41,203 nucleotides of DNA from an uncultured Prevotella sp. (GCA_905196835.1 CAJJWN010000026.1:1-41203), one strand, 5' to 3'; shown: positions 15,443 to 23,832, counted from the first letter of the stretch. Translations and numbers: made by a program. The notes: generated by a model from the letters alone, not told the origin.

Positions 15443-15913
15443 TCATTGTCTGCGCCAGAAGCGGCTTGTGATGTCTTCCAGACGGCCGTCGTCATGGCGT
15501 TTGTACAGCCTTTGGTTGGTGGTAGCCTGCTTCAGTCCGCCAAGCGTTTCTATGTAAGGCCCGAGCTTGACGTAGTCGAAAGCGTCGAGTACTGCCTGTT
15601 CTCTTGTCCGGCTGCGGCCGCTGTACCATCCCGTCTTCATGCCGGGATACCGTCCTCTTACATAGCGTGAGAGCGACGCTACGCCTTCGGGGTCGGCGTC
15701 GCCGCCCATGAAACAGAAGCACGTTGCCTCTCCTCCGTATTTCGACATCAGTCCGTCTACGGTGTCGGTCGTCAGCGGTTTGCCGGTGTCTGCCCACAGG
15801 TATTTGCTGTGGCAGCCCTTGCATCGGCACGGGCAGTTTGATATGTTCACGGCGATTGTCACCTCGTCGGGTATCTCCTGAAACACAATGTCTGTGTCAA
15901 CGTATTTCAACAT
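15443..15913 (-). CDS. nrdG: Anaerobic ribonucleotide reductase activating protein (radical SAM)
   Basis: The 156-residue protein has the radical-SAM cysteine motif CxxxCxxC at C27-C31-C34 (NCPCRCKGCHSKYLW), followed by FCFMGGDADPE, the glycine-rich SAM-contact region typical of NrdG. These enzymes use S-adenosylmethionine and a 4Fe-4S cluster to make the glycyl radical on NrdD. Length is normal for the family. It starts 12 bases after the nrdD stop on the same strand, so the two are one operon. The 22-bp array hairpin follows. Confidence 0.95.
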   Translation of the reverse strand: MLKYVDTDIVFQEIPDEVTIAVNISNCPCRCKGCHSKYLWADTGKPLTTDTVDGLMSKYGGEATCFCFMGGDADPEGVASLSRYVRGRYPGMKTGWYSGRSRTREQAVLDAFDYVKLGPYIETLGGLKQATTNQRLYKRHDDGRLEDITSRFWRRQ

Positions 15914-15925
15914 GTCCGCAATCAG

Positions 15926-18016
15926 TTAAGCCTTGATGTAATGTCTGCGCGCGGCTTCCGCCTGACGTGCCGCCGAGAAGTTGCTGACCCGTTTCAGATA
16001 GCCTATGACACGGGTCATGTAGTCAACGTTCTTGCTGTGGCAATGGGGGCACTCCGTCAGGTAGCGCTTGTCTATGTGGCCGCAGTCGTTGCACACGGTG
16101 TTGGGTATGTTGAACGTGAAATAGTTGCATCCCTCTTTCGCCGCGACGCGCAGCAGCTGGCGGTACTGCGTCTTCGACAAGTGTTCTTCAAGGTTCATGT
16201 GCAGCGCCGAGCCGCCGGTAAGGTGCTCGATGTAGGGCGCTCCGTGCAGTTTGAACTTGTCGAGGATGTTCAGCGACGGGTCTTCAACCACGTAGAAGTA
16301 GCTGTTGTAGCAGTCGCGCGGCACTGCGTAGCCGTCCTCCCTGTCCCATTTCGCGTGCTTGACGCCTACGTTTTCGGCCGGTATCATCTCGCAGTTGAAC
16401 ATCACGTCCTTAGTCCTGTACTGCTTGTTGTACTTTTCGATGATGCCGAGGACTGAGCGGACGAATGACAGGTAGTCGGCGTTGTCGTTGATTTCGAGGC
16501 CGAGGAACTCAGCCGCTTCCACCAAACCGTTAATGCCGATGGTGAGGTATTGGCGGCCGATGTTGATGTAGCCTGCGTCGAACAGCGGCAACATGCCGGC
16601 GCGTTGCAGTTCTTTAAGGTTCTCGTTGTATGCCAGCTGCACTTTATGAACAAGGTCGGTGATGCTGCAAAGGAACTCTTTGTAGTCAACGCCGCTGTTC
16701 ACCGCGTACTGTATGCAGCGGTTCAGGTTGATTGTGAGCACGCTTTTCGAACCGGTTGACACGCCTCCCGCGCCGAGCGTATAGCTGAAGCCGTTGTCCT
16801 GTATCTCGTTGCGCAGGCGGCAGCACGAGCTTAGCGAGTCGGCATTGTCGCTCATGTAGGTGAAGAACGAGTGTCCCTCGGCGTACATTTCGGCTGTGAA
16901 GTCGCCCCATTCGGTGTCAATAACGTCGCCGTCTTTTGTCAACAGGGCCATGGTCTCGACGGGAAACGTCAGCACGTTTTTTGTCCGCTCGTGGTTAAAC
17001 CACTTCATGAAGCGCTTTTGCAGCCAGCTAAGTCCGTCCCAGTCGGGTTGGCTTCCGTCCGGGAAACGGAACTCGCCGAACAGGCTTTCGAAGTAAGGCT
17101 TGTCGTAATAGGCGATGTTCCAGAACACGGCCTGGTAGTTCCTTGCGCCTGTAGGCTGGTTGATTGAATATACTATTTGTTCGAAACAGTCGGTCACCAC
17201 CTTGTCGATTGTGCGTTGCTTTACCGACAGGTCAACAACCTTTTCCGCCTCGCGCCAGTAGTCTTTGCCGTATTCCAGACCTATGAAGTAGTTGAGATAC
17301 ATGAGAAATTCGGGCGTGGCGCAGGCTCCGCTGAGCATGCTTGACACCATGAATACCATGTTGACGAAGCCTCCGCAGAACGACTTTAGGTTAGTGGGGG
17401 CTGTCGAGTTTCCGCCTATTGACACGGTTCCGCCTATCAGCCATGGGTACATTGTAATGGATGCGCAGTAGTTGGCAAGGCTCGTTTCGTCGTTCTTATA
17501 TATAAAATGGTGGTCAAGCAGGTAGATATACTTGTCCGCCAGCTCTTTGCCATACATCTTTTTGATGCGCTCGGTGAGCAGCCTGCGGTTCAGGCGGATG
17601 AAGTTCGACTTGGGCAGTTCGCCTATCAGGGTGGCTATGTTCTTGTGCTCCACGTTGGCGTTGGCGTCATATTTCGAGCCTGTTGCGGCGTTGCTGGCCG
17701 TGCAGTAGTCGGCAAGGAACTTCATCTTTTCCATCGTTTCGCGGTCTTCGGTATGCCGCTGGCGGTACAGCATAAAACTTTTTGCAACTTTGTAGAAGCC
17801 TTCGCGCATCAGCGCTTCTTCCACTTGGTTCTGTATGTCCTCTACGGTGATGCCGTCTTTAAGGTCGAGATGGCTTATTATGCGCGATATGCAGTTCAGG
17901 TCTGCCGGTTCTTTTACCGAGTCGAACGCCTTTATTATCGCGTTCATGATTTTGTCGAGGCTGAACCGTTCGGTGTTCCCGTCGCGCTTGGTGATGGTGA
18001 AGTTCATTGTGTTCAT
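15926..18016 (-). CDS. nrdD: Anaerobic (class III) ribonucleoside-triphosphate reductase
   Basis: The 696-residue enzyme reduces ribonucleoside triphosphates to deoxy forms without oxygen. Residues 4-95 are the ATP-cone (FTITKRDGNTERFSLDKIMNAI), the allosteric activity site. The catalytic barrel includes SLANYCASITMYPWL and SSCCRLRN, likely active-site cysteine regions. The C-terminus carries a zinc site (CNDCGH and CPHCHS) and the glycyl-radical loop RVIGYL with the radical glycine at 672. The start is either the ATG at 18014-18016 or the one nine bases inside (18005-18007); both keep the ATP-cone. It is co-transcribed with nrdG. A minus-strand -7 box lies at 18132-18139 and an inverted repeat at 18073-18108 lies in the leader. 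The gene immediately upstream encodes an iron-binding regulator candidate. Confidence 0.95.
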   Translation of the reverse strand: MNTMNFTITKRDGNTERFSLDKIMNAIIKAFDSVKEPADLNCISRIISHLDLKDGITVEDIQNQVEEALMREGFYKVAKSFMLYRQRHTEDRETMEKMKFLADYCTASNAATGSKYDANANVEHKNIATLIGELPKSNFIRLNRRLLTERIKKMYGKELADKYIYLLDHHFIYKNDETSLANYCASITMYPWLIGGTVSIGGNSTAPTNLKSFCGGFVNMVFMVSSMLSGACATPEFLMYLNYFIGLEYGKDYWREAEKVVDLSVKQRTIDKVVTDCFEQIVYSINQPTGARNYQAVFWNIAYYDKPYFESLFGEFRFPDGSQPDWDGLSWLQKRFMKWFNHERTKNVLTFPVETMALLTKDGDVIDTEWGDFTAEMYAEGHSFFTYMSDNADSLSSCCRLRNEIQDNGFSYTLGAGGVSTGSKSVLTINLNRCIQYAVNSGVDYKEFLCSITDLVHKVQLAYNENLKELQRAGMLPLFDAGYINIGRQYLTIGINGLVEAAEFLGLEINDNADYLSFVRSVLGIIEKYNKQYRTKDVMFNCEMIPAENVGVKHAKWDREDGYAVPRDCYNSYFYVVEDPSLNILDKFKLHGAPYIEHLTGGSALHMNLEEHLSKTQYRQLLRVAAKEGCNYFTFNIPNTVCNDCGHIDKRYLTECPHCHSKNVDYMTRVIGYLKRVSNFSAARQAEAARRHYIKA

Positions 18017-18072
18017 TGTCTTTATTTGGGTAAGATTGTTGTTGCTTATCGTATTTAAAGTTGTCCATTTGG

Positions 18073-18108
18073 GAAAACTTTTTTATATTTTGATTTTTAA
18101 AAGTTTTC
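18073..18108. promoter_or_regulatory. Inverted repeat in the nrdD leader, possible operator
   Basis: GAAAACTTTT (18073-18082) and AAAAGTTTTC (18099-18108) are perfect 10-base arms about 16 bases apart. A third related copy, GAAAAGTTTTTC, overlaps the promoter at about 18141-18152. They lie between the predicted transcription start and the nrdD start. They do not match the NrdR box pattern I know. They could bind a regulator or form an RNA hairpin; this is inference. Confidence 0.45.
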
Positions 18109-18131
18109 TATTTTGAGTAACTTTCCGCGTG

Positions 18132-18139
18132 CAAAGGTA
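18132..18139 (-). promoter_or_regulatory. -7 promoter element of nrdDG
   Basis: TACCTTTG on the minus strand (plus 18132-18139) is an exact TAnnTTTG box. No TTTG is found at the normal upstream distance; one at plus 18152-18155 is only 12 bases away. A weak -33 region would suit a promoter that needs an activator. Predicted leader is about 105 bases. Confidence 0.55.
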
Positions 18140-18185
18140 TGAAAAGTTTTTCAAACAGGATTGCTTTTTACGCGTTTTTGAATTG

Positions 18186-18253
18186 AAAAACAAAATAAAA
18201 ATACGCCTTGCCGTTTGTTGTCCGTATAGGGGACTGTTACAAACGGCAAGGCG
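18186..18253 (-). terminator. Terminator after the hemerythrin-LuxR gene
   Basis: CGCCTTGCCGTTTGT (18204-18218) and ACAAACGGCAAGGCG (18239-18253) are perfect 15-base arms with a 20-base loop. On the minus strand the stem is followed by a T-rich tail (complement of the A-rich stretch 18186-18203). It separates the regulator gene from nrdDG, so the two are separate transcripts. Confidence 0.85.
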
Positions 18254-18283
18254 CATGGCCTGCCTTTTATTGCAAACTTGAGG

Positions 18284-19240
18284 CTAAAGCTTGACTGACG
18301 ATATGTCGACAAGATTGTTTACGATGGCATAAATCGTCAGTCCTGCCGGACTGTGGATTTGCAGCTTGCGCGCTATGTTGCGGCGGTGGGTTATCACCGT
18401 GTTGATGGATATGCAGAGATGGTCGGCTATTTCCTTGTTTGTCATGCCCTGCACGAGGCTCACTATTACGTCTTTCTCCCTGTCGCTAAGGGCTTCGCTG
18501 CCGTCTTGGTTCTGGTTTATCATCTTCGATATTTTCACGCTCACGTCGTTCTGCTTGTACTTCTGTTCAAGTTTCCTTATGGCGGGTATGAAGATGCTCT
18601 CCTCCACGAGCGAGTGGTTAGCCAGCCATTCCTCGTTGTTGTACAGCTTGTAGAGCGTGGCCGTAAGCTGGTTGTTGTGGTGTATGTCGCTCGGCAGGTA
18701 TTTTATGATGATGTTTTTCAGCTCGCGCAGCTTCTGGTCGGTCTGTCCGTGCTTCTTCGAGAACGTCTCCATGTCGTAGTCGTTGCTTGCCTTGCCCTCC
18801 AGCAGGCCGTCAACGTAGGGGAACACGGTCTTCTCCTCGTACTGCATGTGCTTCTTTATCTCGTGCGCGTATTCGTCGTAAAGCTTCATTATGAGGCGCG
18901 CCAGGTTGTCGTTCTCGTCGAGTGCCGACTCAAGTTCCTTGCGGATTGTAGGCAACTGGAAGTTGAGGTAATACTCGTGTGACGCTTTCAGGTAGTGCAG
19001 CAGCGTGGGTATGGAGAAGCGTCCGCCGTCGTCGATGTCGCGGTGCCCGTTGATTGAGAAGTTTACCACGGCGAGAAACGTGTATGTGTCAACGCCCTGG
19101 TCCTCGCAGACCTCGCGCACGGTCTTGTCGCCGAAGCCGAGGTTGATGCCAAACCTGCCGAGACTTTGCAGAATGTTGTAGTTGTCGGCGATAAGAGAAA
19201 TCATCTTGTCGTCGGCCTCGTACATCTTGTTGTTCTTCAT
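18284..19240 (-). CDS. Hemerythrin/RIC (YtfE-like) protein fused to a LuxR-type DNA-binding domain
   Basis: The 318-residue protein has three parts. Residues 20-62 resemble the ScdA_N/DUF542 domain, but the usual cysteine pair is replaced (NLGFGDK). Residues 75-225 are a hemerythrin-like four-helix bundle with candidate di-iron ligands H88, H131, E135, H164, H209 and E213; the spacing closely follows the ligands of E. coli YtfE (H84, H129, E133, H160, H204, E208). Residues 250-308 are a LuxR-family helix-turn-helix (LSDREKDVIVSLVQGMTNKE, then IADHLCISINTVITHRRN). YtfE-type proteins act on iron-sulfur damage and nitric oxide. With a DNA-binding domain attached, a transcription regulator sensing oxygen or NO is the natural inference. 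It lies upstream of nrdDG on the same strand, beyond a terminator, and nrdDG is a plausible target. The start at 19240 gives full domains. Confidence 0.88.
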   Translation of the reverse strand: MKNNKMYEADDKMISLIADNYNILQSLGRFGINLGFGDKTVREVCEDQGVDTYTFLAVVNFSINGHRDIDDGGRFSIPTLLHYLKASHEYYLNFQLPTIRKELESALDENDNLARLIMKLYDEYAHEIKKHMQYEEKTVFPYVDGLLEGKASNDYDMETFSKKHGQTDQKLRELKNIIIKYLPSDIHHNNQLTATLYKLYNNEEWLANHSLVEESIFIPAIRKLEQKYKQNDVSVKISKMINQNQDGSEALSDREKDVIVSLVQGMTNKEIADHLCISINTVITHRRNIARKLQIHSPAGLTIYAIVNNLVDISSVKL

Positions 19241-19302
19241 TGTTCGCTCTTGTTAATGTCCGGCGGCCATGTATGGATACCGTCGTATGCCGTTATTGTC
19301 TG

Positions 19303-19334
19303 CAAAGTAACAAAATTTCAGCGAAACATGCAAT
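19303..19334 (-). promoter_or_regulatory. Possible promoter of the hemerythrin-LuxR gene
   Basis: On the minus strand, ATTG (plus 19331-19334), 20 bases, then TTACTTTG (plus 19303-19310), one mismatch from TAnnTTTG. It places the transcription start about 55 bases before the ATG. Confidence 0.45.
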
Positions 19335-19842
19335 CGCAACAAGTAGGTATTTTGCCGTGGCGCGCCGGCTTGATGATACCTAAATGTCGGCATGTAGGTG
19401 GTGCTTGTTTCGTCAACGTGCGTGCAGGCAGGCGGTTGGGTATGCCTTCGCGTTGCGCTCCATGTCGGCGGCATGATTGCAAGAGGCGGCAAATCGCGTT
19501 CTAAAAGGCCGTCTTTCAGCCGCTAAAATACGGCCTTTTGCAGTGCGAAAGACGGCATATTGGAAACTCGCTGGCAGTCAGCGAGTTAGCGGCGCAGTAT
19601 GAATACGGGTCTGTTGCGGTGTGTAATGAGGTGGAAATGGAGTGCTGCCGTAGGCGCGATAAGCGTAATGTGTGAGCGTTAGGCTGCGTTTCGGCAATGC
19701 AAAATAAAAACTTGTTTCCCTCGTTTTTGAAGATTGCTCCGTTAAGACGCAATCGTGTATTGCGCTCAACTTGGATAAATTTCTTTCGCTCACGAAAGCA
19801 AAAACAATTTTGCTTTCATTTCGCTTAACCGAAATTTTGCAC
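19335..19842. other. Divergent gap between regulator and LysM gene
   Basis: About 510 bases between the two promoter regions. It holds 22-bp array 4 (19479-19562). Outside the array I see no gene, RNA or further repeat that I can support; several short frames here lack protein-like features. Confidence 0.5.
19479..19562. repeat. 22-bp phased repeat array 4 (four units)
   Basis: Units start at 19479 (degenerate, gcaagaggcggcaaatcg), 19501 (ctaaaaggccgtctttca), 19523 (ctaaaatacggccttttg) and 19545 (gcgaaagacggcatattg), all 22 bases apart. The array is in a divergent gap, so it is upstream of genes on both sides. Confidence 0.85.
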
Positions 19843-19850
19843 TATCTTTG
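19819..19850 (+). promoter_or_regulatory. Promoter of the LysM-barrel operon
   Basis: TTTC (19819-19822), 20 bases, then TATCTTTG (19843-19850), an exact TAnnTTTG -7 box. The transcription start would be near 19857, about 20 bases before the ATG at 19879. Confidence 0.65.
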
Positions 19851-19878
19851 CAGTCGGTAACGTGAACATCATACAGAC

Positions 19879-21228
19879 ATGAAGCATTTTTCAAGATACA
19901 TTTTGCTGTTGTGCGCGCTGTTGTTAGTGTGCACCGAAGGCGCGGCTCAGGATGGTAAGTGGCGCGAGATGCACAAGGTGAAGGCAAAGGAGACCTTGTA
20001 CGGAATAGCGCGCGAATACGGACTGACCGTTGACGAGCTTGTAAAAGCTAACCCGGAAATGGGCGCGCCCGATTACAAACTGAAGAAAGGCGACTATATC
20101 TTCATACCTTATGCGAAGGGCGATGCTGCAGGCAAGGCGGCACAGGGCGACGGCGTGCGGCCTGCGCAGACCATCCCGGCCGGAGCGTTGAGGGTGGGCG
20201 TGCTGCTGCCACTGCATAATGTGGACGGCGACGGACGGCGCATGGCGGAGTATTACCGCGGCCTGCTCATGGCCTGCGAGGACTTGAAGATGGACGGACA
20301 CTCGGTGGCCGTCAGTGCGTGGAACGTGCCGGTGGACGCCGACATATACCGCACGCTGGTGAAAGACGGCGTGAGCCGGTGCGACATAATCTTCGGTCCG
20401 CTATACTCGAAGCAGGTAGGTCCGCTCTCGTTCTTCTCCAAAGACAACGGCATCAAGCTTGTCATACCGTTCTCCATAACGGGAGACGACGTTGACAAGA
20501 ACCCAAACATATTCCAAGTGTACCAGTCGCCGGAGACGTTTTACGGCATGGCGGCCGACCACTTCGCCTATCGCTTCAAGGATTACAATGTCGTAGTGGT
20601 AGACTGCAACGACAAGACGAGCGACAAGGGCGTGTTTACATTCGACCTGCGGAAGAAACTTTCACGCAAAGGTGTGGCCTGCAACGTTACCAACATCAGC
20701 TCTGGCAGCGGCTTGTTCGCAAGGGCTTTCAGCGCGGTAAAGCCCAACATCGTGGTGCTCAACACCGCACGTTCGCCCGAACTGGGCACGGTGCTCGACA
20801 TGCTCGACGCCCTTACGGGTACGCATCCTGAACTGAAGGTGTCGCTCTTCGGCTATACCGAGTGGCTGATGTACGCCAGCCATTATCTTGACCGCTTCTG
20901 CCGGTATGACACTTACATACCTACAAACTTCTACTACAATGCTTATTCGGCAAAGACGGCGGCCTTCGAGCGCCGGTACATGTCAGAGTTCAAGAGCGGG
21001 ATGATGGATTATCTGCCACGTTTTGCCATGACCGGGTATGACCACGGAATGTTCTTCATCGGCGGAATGCTGAAGCAGGGCAAGGCGTTCGACGGCTCGG
21101 CTGAAGACAAGAATGCACTCCAGACACCGTTGCGCTTCGCCAAGACGCGGGGCGGAGGCTACCGTAACGAGAGCCTGATGTTTGTACATTACAACCGCGA
21201 CAAGTCCATATCCATCATAAAATTCTGA
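19879..21228 (+). CDS. LysM-domain protein with type 1 periplasmic-binding fold
   Basis: The 449-residue protein has a signal peptide (MKHFSRYILLLCALLLVCTEGAAQ). Residues 31-78 are a LysM domain (HKVKAKETLYGIAREYGLTV, DELVKANPEM, GDYIFIPY) that binds peptidoglycan or related glycans. From about residue 103 (LRVGVLLPLHNVDGDGRRMAEYYRG) it has the fold of type 1 periplasmic ligand-binding proteins, as in ABC amino-acid receptors and LpoA: IIFGPLYSKQVGPLSFFSKD and VVVVDCNDKTSDKG. No ABC transporter genes are adjacent, so transport is not supported. A periplasmic, wall-bound binding or scaffold role, similar in layout to LpoA, is inference. It is 17 bases before the beta-barrel gene and is probably co-transcribed with it. 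Confidence 0.85.
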   Translation: MKHFSRYILLLCALLLVCTEGAAQDGKWREMHKVKAKETLYGIAREYGLTVDELVKANPEMGAPDYKLKKGDYIFIPYAKGDAAGKAAQGDGVRPAQTIPAGALRVGVLLPLHNVDGDGRRMAEYYRGLLMACEDLKMDGHSVAVSAWNVPVDADIYRTLVKDGVSRCDIIFGPLYSKQVGPLSFFSKDNGIKLVIPFSITGDDVDKNPNIFQVYQSPETFYGMAADHFAYRFKDYNVVVVDCNDKTSDKGVFTFDLRKKLSRKGVACNVTNISSGSGLFARAFSAVKPNIVVLNTARSPELGTVLDMLDALTGTHPELKVSLFGYTEWLMYASHYLDRFCRYDTYIPTNFYYNAYSAKTAAFERRYMSEFKSGMMDYLPRFAMTGYDHGMFFIGGMLKQGKAFDGSAEDKNALQTPLRFAKTRGGGYRNESLMFVHYNRDKSISIIKF

Positions 21229-21245
21229 CATCTCCATAGCAACGT

Positions 21246-21998
21246 ATGCGCAAGCTATACATTATTATATTATTGTTCGCCTCGTTGCAGGCGGCGGCGC
21301 AGGTGGGCAAGTACCGCAACGACCTCAGCATAGGCGTCAACGGCGGCTACGTGTTGAGCAATGTCGGCTTCACACCGAAGGTGAACCAGACATTCCACGG
21401 CGGCATGACGGGCGGCTTCTCCTTCCGTTACGTCTGCGAAAAGTATTTCAGCACCATCTGTGCGGTGCAGGCCGAGGTCAACTACGCACAGATAGGATGG
21501 AAGGAACAGATACTCGACATCAACGACGCGCCGGTAATCAACAAGGTGACCGGCCTCCCGGAAGAGTACAGCCGCACGATGAACTACATACAAATCCCCG
21601 TGTTCGCCCACCTCGGATGGGGCCGTGAGGAGAAGGGTTTTCAGTTTTTCTTCCAGGCCGGGCCGCAAATAGGCTTCTGTCTTGGCGAGAGAACCAAGAC
21701 TAACTTCAACGTAAAGGATGCCAACTTCGACGACCGTGTAAACAATGTGGTGGCGCAAGACACCATGGCCGTTGAAAACAAGTTCGACTACGGCATTGCC
21801 GCCGGCCTAGGATTGGAGTATTCGCATCCCAAGGTCGGTCATTTCCAGCTGGAAGCCCGCTACTATTATGGTCTTGGAAACATTTACGGCGACTCGAAGA
21901 AAGACTATTTCGGAAAGTCTAACTTTGGCAACATCGTGGTAAAACTGACATATCTATTCGACATCGTACGCACCAAGAACCGCGAGGGCGGACGCTGA
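21246..21998 (+). CDS. Outer-membrane beta-barrel protein (PorT-like family)
   Basis: The 250-residue protein has a signal peptide (MRKLYIIILLFASLQAAAQ) followed by alternating strands typical of a small eight-stranded barrel: VGKYRNDLSIGVNGGYVLSN, GGFSFRY, MNYIQIPVFAHLGWG, FFFQAGPQIGFCLG, YGIAAGLGLEYSHP, HFQLEARYYYGLGN and VVKLTYLF. Together these resemble the outer-membrane beta-barrel/PorT-like families common in Bacteroidetes. Function is unknown. The tight coupling with the LysM protein gene suggests a joint envelope role. Confidence 0.83.
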   Translation: MRKLYIIILLFASLQAAAQVGKYRNDLSIGVNGGYVLSNVGFTPKVNQTFHGGMTGGFSFRYVCEKYFSTICAVQAEVNYAQIGWKEQILDINDAPVINKVTGLPEEYSRTMNYIQIPVFAHLGWGREEKGFQFFFQAGPQIGFCLGERTKTNFNVKDANFDDRVNNVVAQDTMAVENKFDYGIAAGLGLEYSHPKVGHFQLEARYYYGLGNIYGDSKKDYFGKSNFGNIVVKLTYLFDIVRTKNREGGR

Positions 21999-22053
21999 GC
22001 TGCGTCGTATCGGGGTTAGTCATGACTTATTAACAACTTAAAATAATACTATC

Positions 22054-23733
22054 ATGTTTGAAGGACAACCTAAAGGTTTGTACGCGCTGGCCCTTGCCAA
22101 TACGGGCGAGCGTTTCGGGTATTACACCATGCTTGCAATTTTTACATTGTTCCTGCAAGCGAAATTCGGCTTTACCGCCACTGTCACATCAAATATTTTT
22201 GCCGGTTTCTTGGCGTTGGTCTATTTCCTTCCGGTAGTGGGCGGAATATTGGCTGACAAGTTCGGCTTCGGCAAAATGGTGACATCGGGCATCGTGGTTA
22301 TGTTCGTAGGATATATATGCTTGGCCATCCCGGCAGGAAACAACGCGCTGGGCATAGCGGCAATGATAGGCTCGCTGTTCCTGATAGCCCTTGGAACGGG
22401 ACTGTTCAAAGGTAATCTGCAGGTGATGGTGGGCAACCTTTATGATGACCCGAAGTATGCGGCGAAGCGCGACACGGCATTCTCGATATTCTACATGGCA
22501 ATAAACATCGGTGCGCTCTTCGCTCCTACGGCTGCCGAGAAGATAACGGACTGGTACATGAAGAGCCACAACTTCATTTATAATGGTGACATCCCGGCGT
22601 TGGCGCACCAGTATCTTGACGGGACGCTTTCGGGTGAGGCTATGTCAAAGTTTGTCTCTCTCGCGTCGTCTCAGGGTGCCGGTGCCGACGCGGCTTCGCT
22701 TACAAGTTTTGCCAACGACTATATCAACGTCCTTTCAGAGTCGTATCACATGGGCTTTGCCGTGGCATGTGTGTCGCTGATTGTTTCCATGCTGATATAC
22801 GTATTGGGCAGGAAAACGTTTAAACATGCCGACGTCAACAACAACGCCAAGCAGGATGCTGGCAATGACGAAACGGCTGTACACGCACAGGAGCTTACCC
22901 CGGCAGAGACAAAGTCGCGCGTGATAGCGCTTTGCCTGGTGTTCGCCGTGGTGATATTCTTCTGGATGGCGTTCCATCAGAACGGCCTTACGCTGACGTT
23001 CTTCGCCCGCGATTACACGGCGGCTACCGCCACCGGGCTTACCCGTATCGGCTTCGACGTGTGGAATCTTGTGCTTATCGCCATTATGGTTTACGGCCTT
23101 TTCGCCATATTCCAGGCCAAGAAGTCAAAAGGCAGGATTATCTCCATTGTCGTTACTTTGGCTGCATTGGTGTTGCTGTATAACAATTACAATGGCATGG
23201 ACGAGGTTATTAACATCCTTCCGCAGAAGTTCCAGCAGTTCAACCCGTTCTTTGTCGTTGCTCTGACACCTGTCTCCATGGCAGTGTTCAGCTACCTTGC
23301 AAGCAAGGGCAAGGAGCCTTCGGCGCCGCGCAAAATCGGAATTGGAATGTTCATCGCCGCCGTGGGCTTCATGATTATGGTATGGGGCTCGCTCGGATTG
23401 CCCGTGCCTGACGACCTCGCGTCAACCACGGCAGACTACAAGGTTACGCCGAACTTGCTTATAAGCACGTATCTTGTGCTGACGTTTGCCGAGCTGTTCC
23501 TATCGCCGATGGGCATTTCGTTCGTGTCGAAAGTCGCTCCTCCAAAGTACAAAGGCCTTATGATGGGCGGCTGGTTCGCAGCGACGGCGGTAGGAAACTA
23601 TCTTGTTTCCATTATCGGAATGCTCTGGGGCGGTCTGCCTTTGTGGATATTGTGGGGCATACTCGTGGCACTTTGCGTGATTTCGGCCGTCTTCATCTTC
23701 TCTATCATGAAGAAGCTGGAGAAGGTTTGCTGA
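22054..23733 (+). CDS. POT/PTR2-family (MFS) peptide transporter
   Basis: The 559-residue membrane protein has the POT family start GLYALALANTGERFGYYTML, corresponding to the ExxERFxYY motif in helix 1, and the second signature region FFWMAFHQNGLTLTFFARD near residue 300. Many hydrophobic helices follow, about 14 by eye, with FAELFLSPMGISFVSKVAP near the C-terminus, also typical. The family imports di- and tripeptides with protons at the inner membrane. In this protein the first Glu of ExxER is Asn (N16), while E19, R20 and F21 are kept. The gap to the upstream barrel gene is 55 bases. A strong terminator follows. Confidence 0.93.
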   Translation: MFEGQPKGLYALALANTGERFGYYTMLAIFTLFLQAKFGFTATVTSNIFAGFLALVYFLPVVGGILADKFGFGKMVTSGIVVMFVGYICLAIPAGNNALGIAAMIGSLFLIALGTGLFKGNLQVMVGNLYDDPKYAAKRDTAFSIFYMAINIGALFAPTAAEKITDWYMKSHNFIYNGDIPALAHQYLDGTLSGEAMSKFVSLASSQGAGADAASLTSFANDYINVLSESYHMGFAVACVSLIVSMLIYVLGRKTFKHADVNNNAKQDAGNDETAVHAQELTPAETKSRVIALCLVFAVVIFFWMAFHQNGLTLTFFARDYTAATATGLTRIGFDVWNLVLIAIMVYGLFAIFQAKKSKGRIISIVVTLAALVLLYNNYNGMDEVINILPQKFQQFNPFFVVALTPVSMAVFSYLASKGKEPSAPRKIGIGMFIAAVGFMIMVWGSLGLPVPDDLASTTADYKVTPNLLISTYLVLTFAELFLSPMGISFVSKVAPPKYKGLMMGGWFAATAVGNYLVSIIGMLWGGLPLWILWGILVALCVISAVFIFSIMKKLEKVC

Positions 23734-23752
23734 TTATATTTCGTTTTAGAGG

Positions 23753-23790
23753 TTATGGGGTCTTAAGCATTTAAGGCCCCATAATTTTTT
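23753..23790 (+). terminator. Intrinsic terminator of the peptide transporter gene
   Basis: TTATGGGGTCTTAA (23753-23766) pairs with TTAAGGCCCCATAA (23771-23784), a 14-base stem with one G-U pair and loop gcat, followed by six T (23785-23790). Confidence 0.92.
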
Positions 23791-23832
23791 ATGTTTTGGC
23801 GTAACGGATTATGCGGCATGGCCGTGGCGTTT

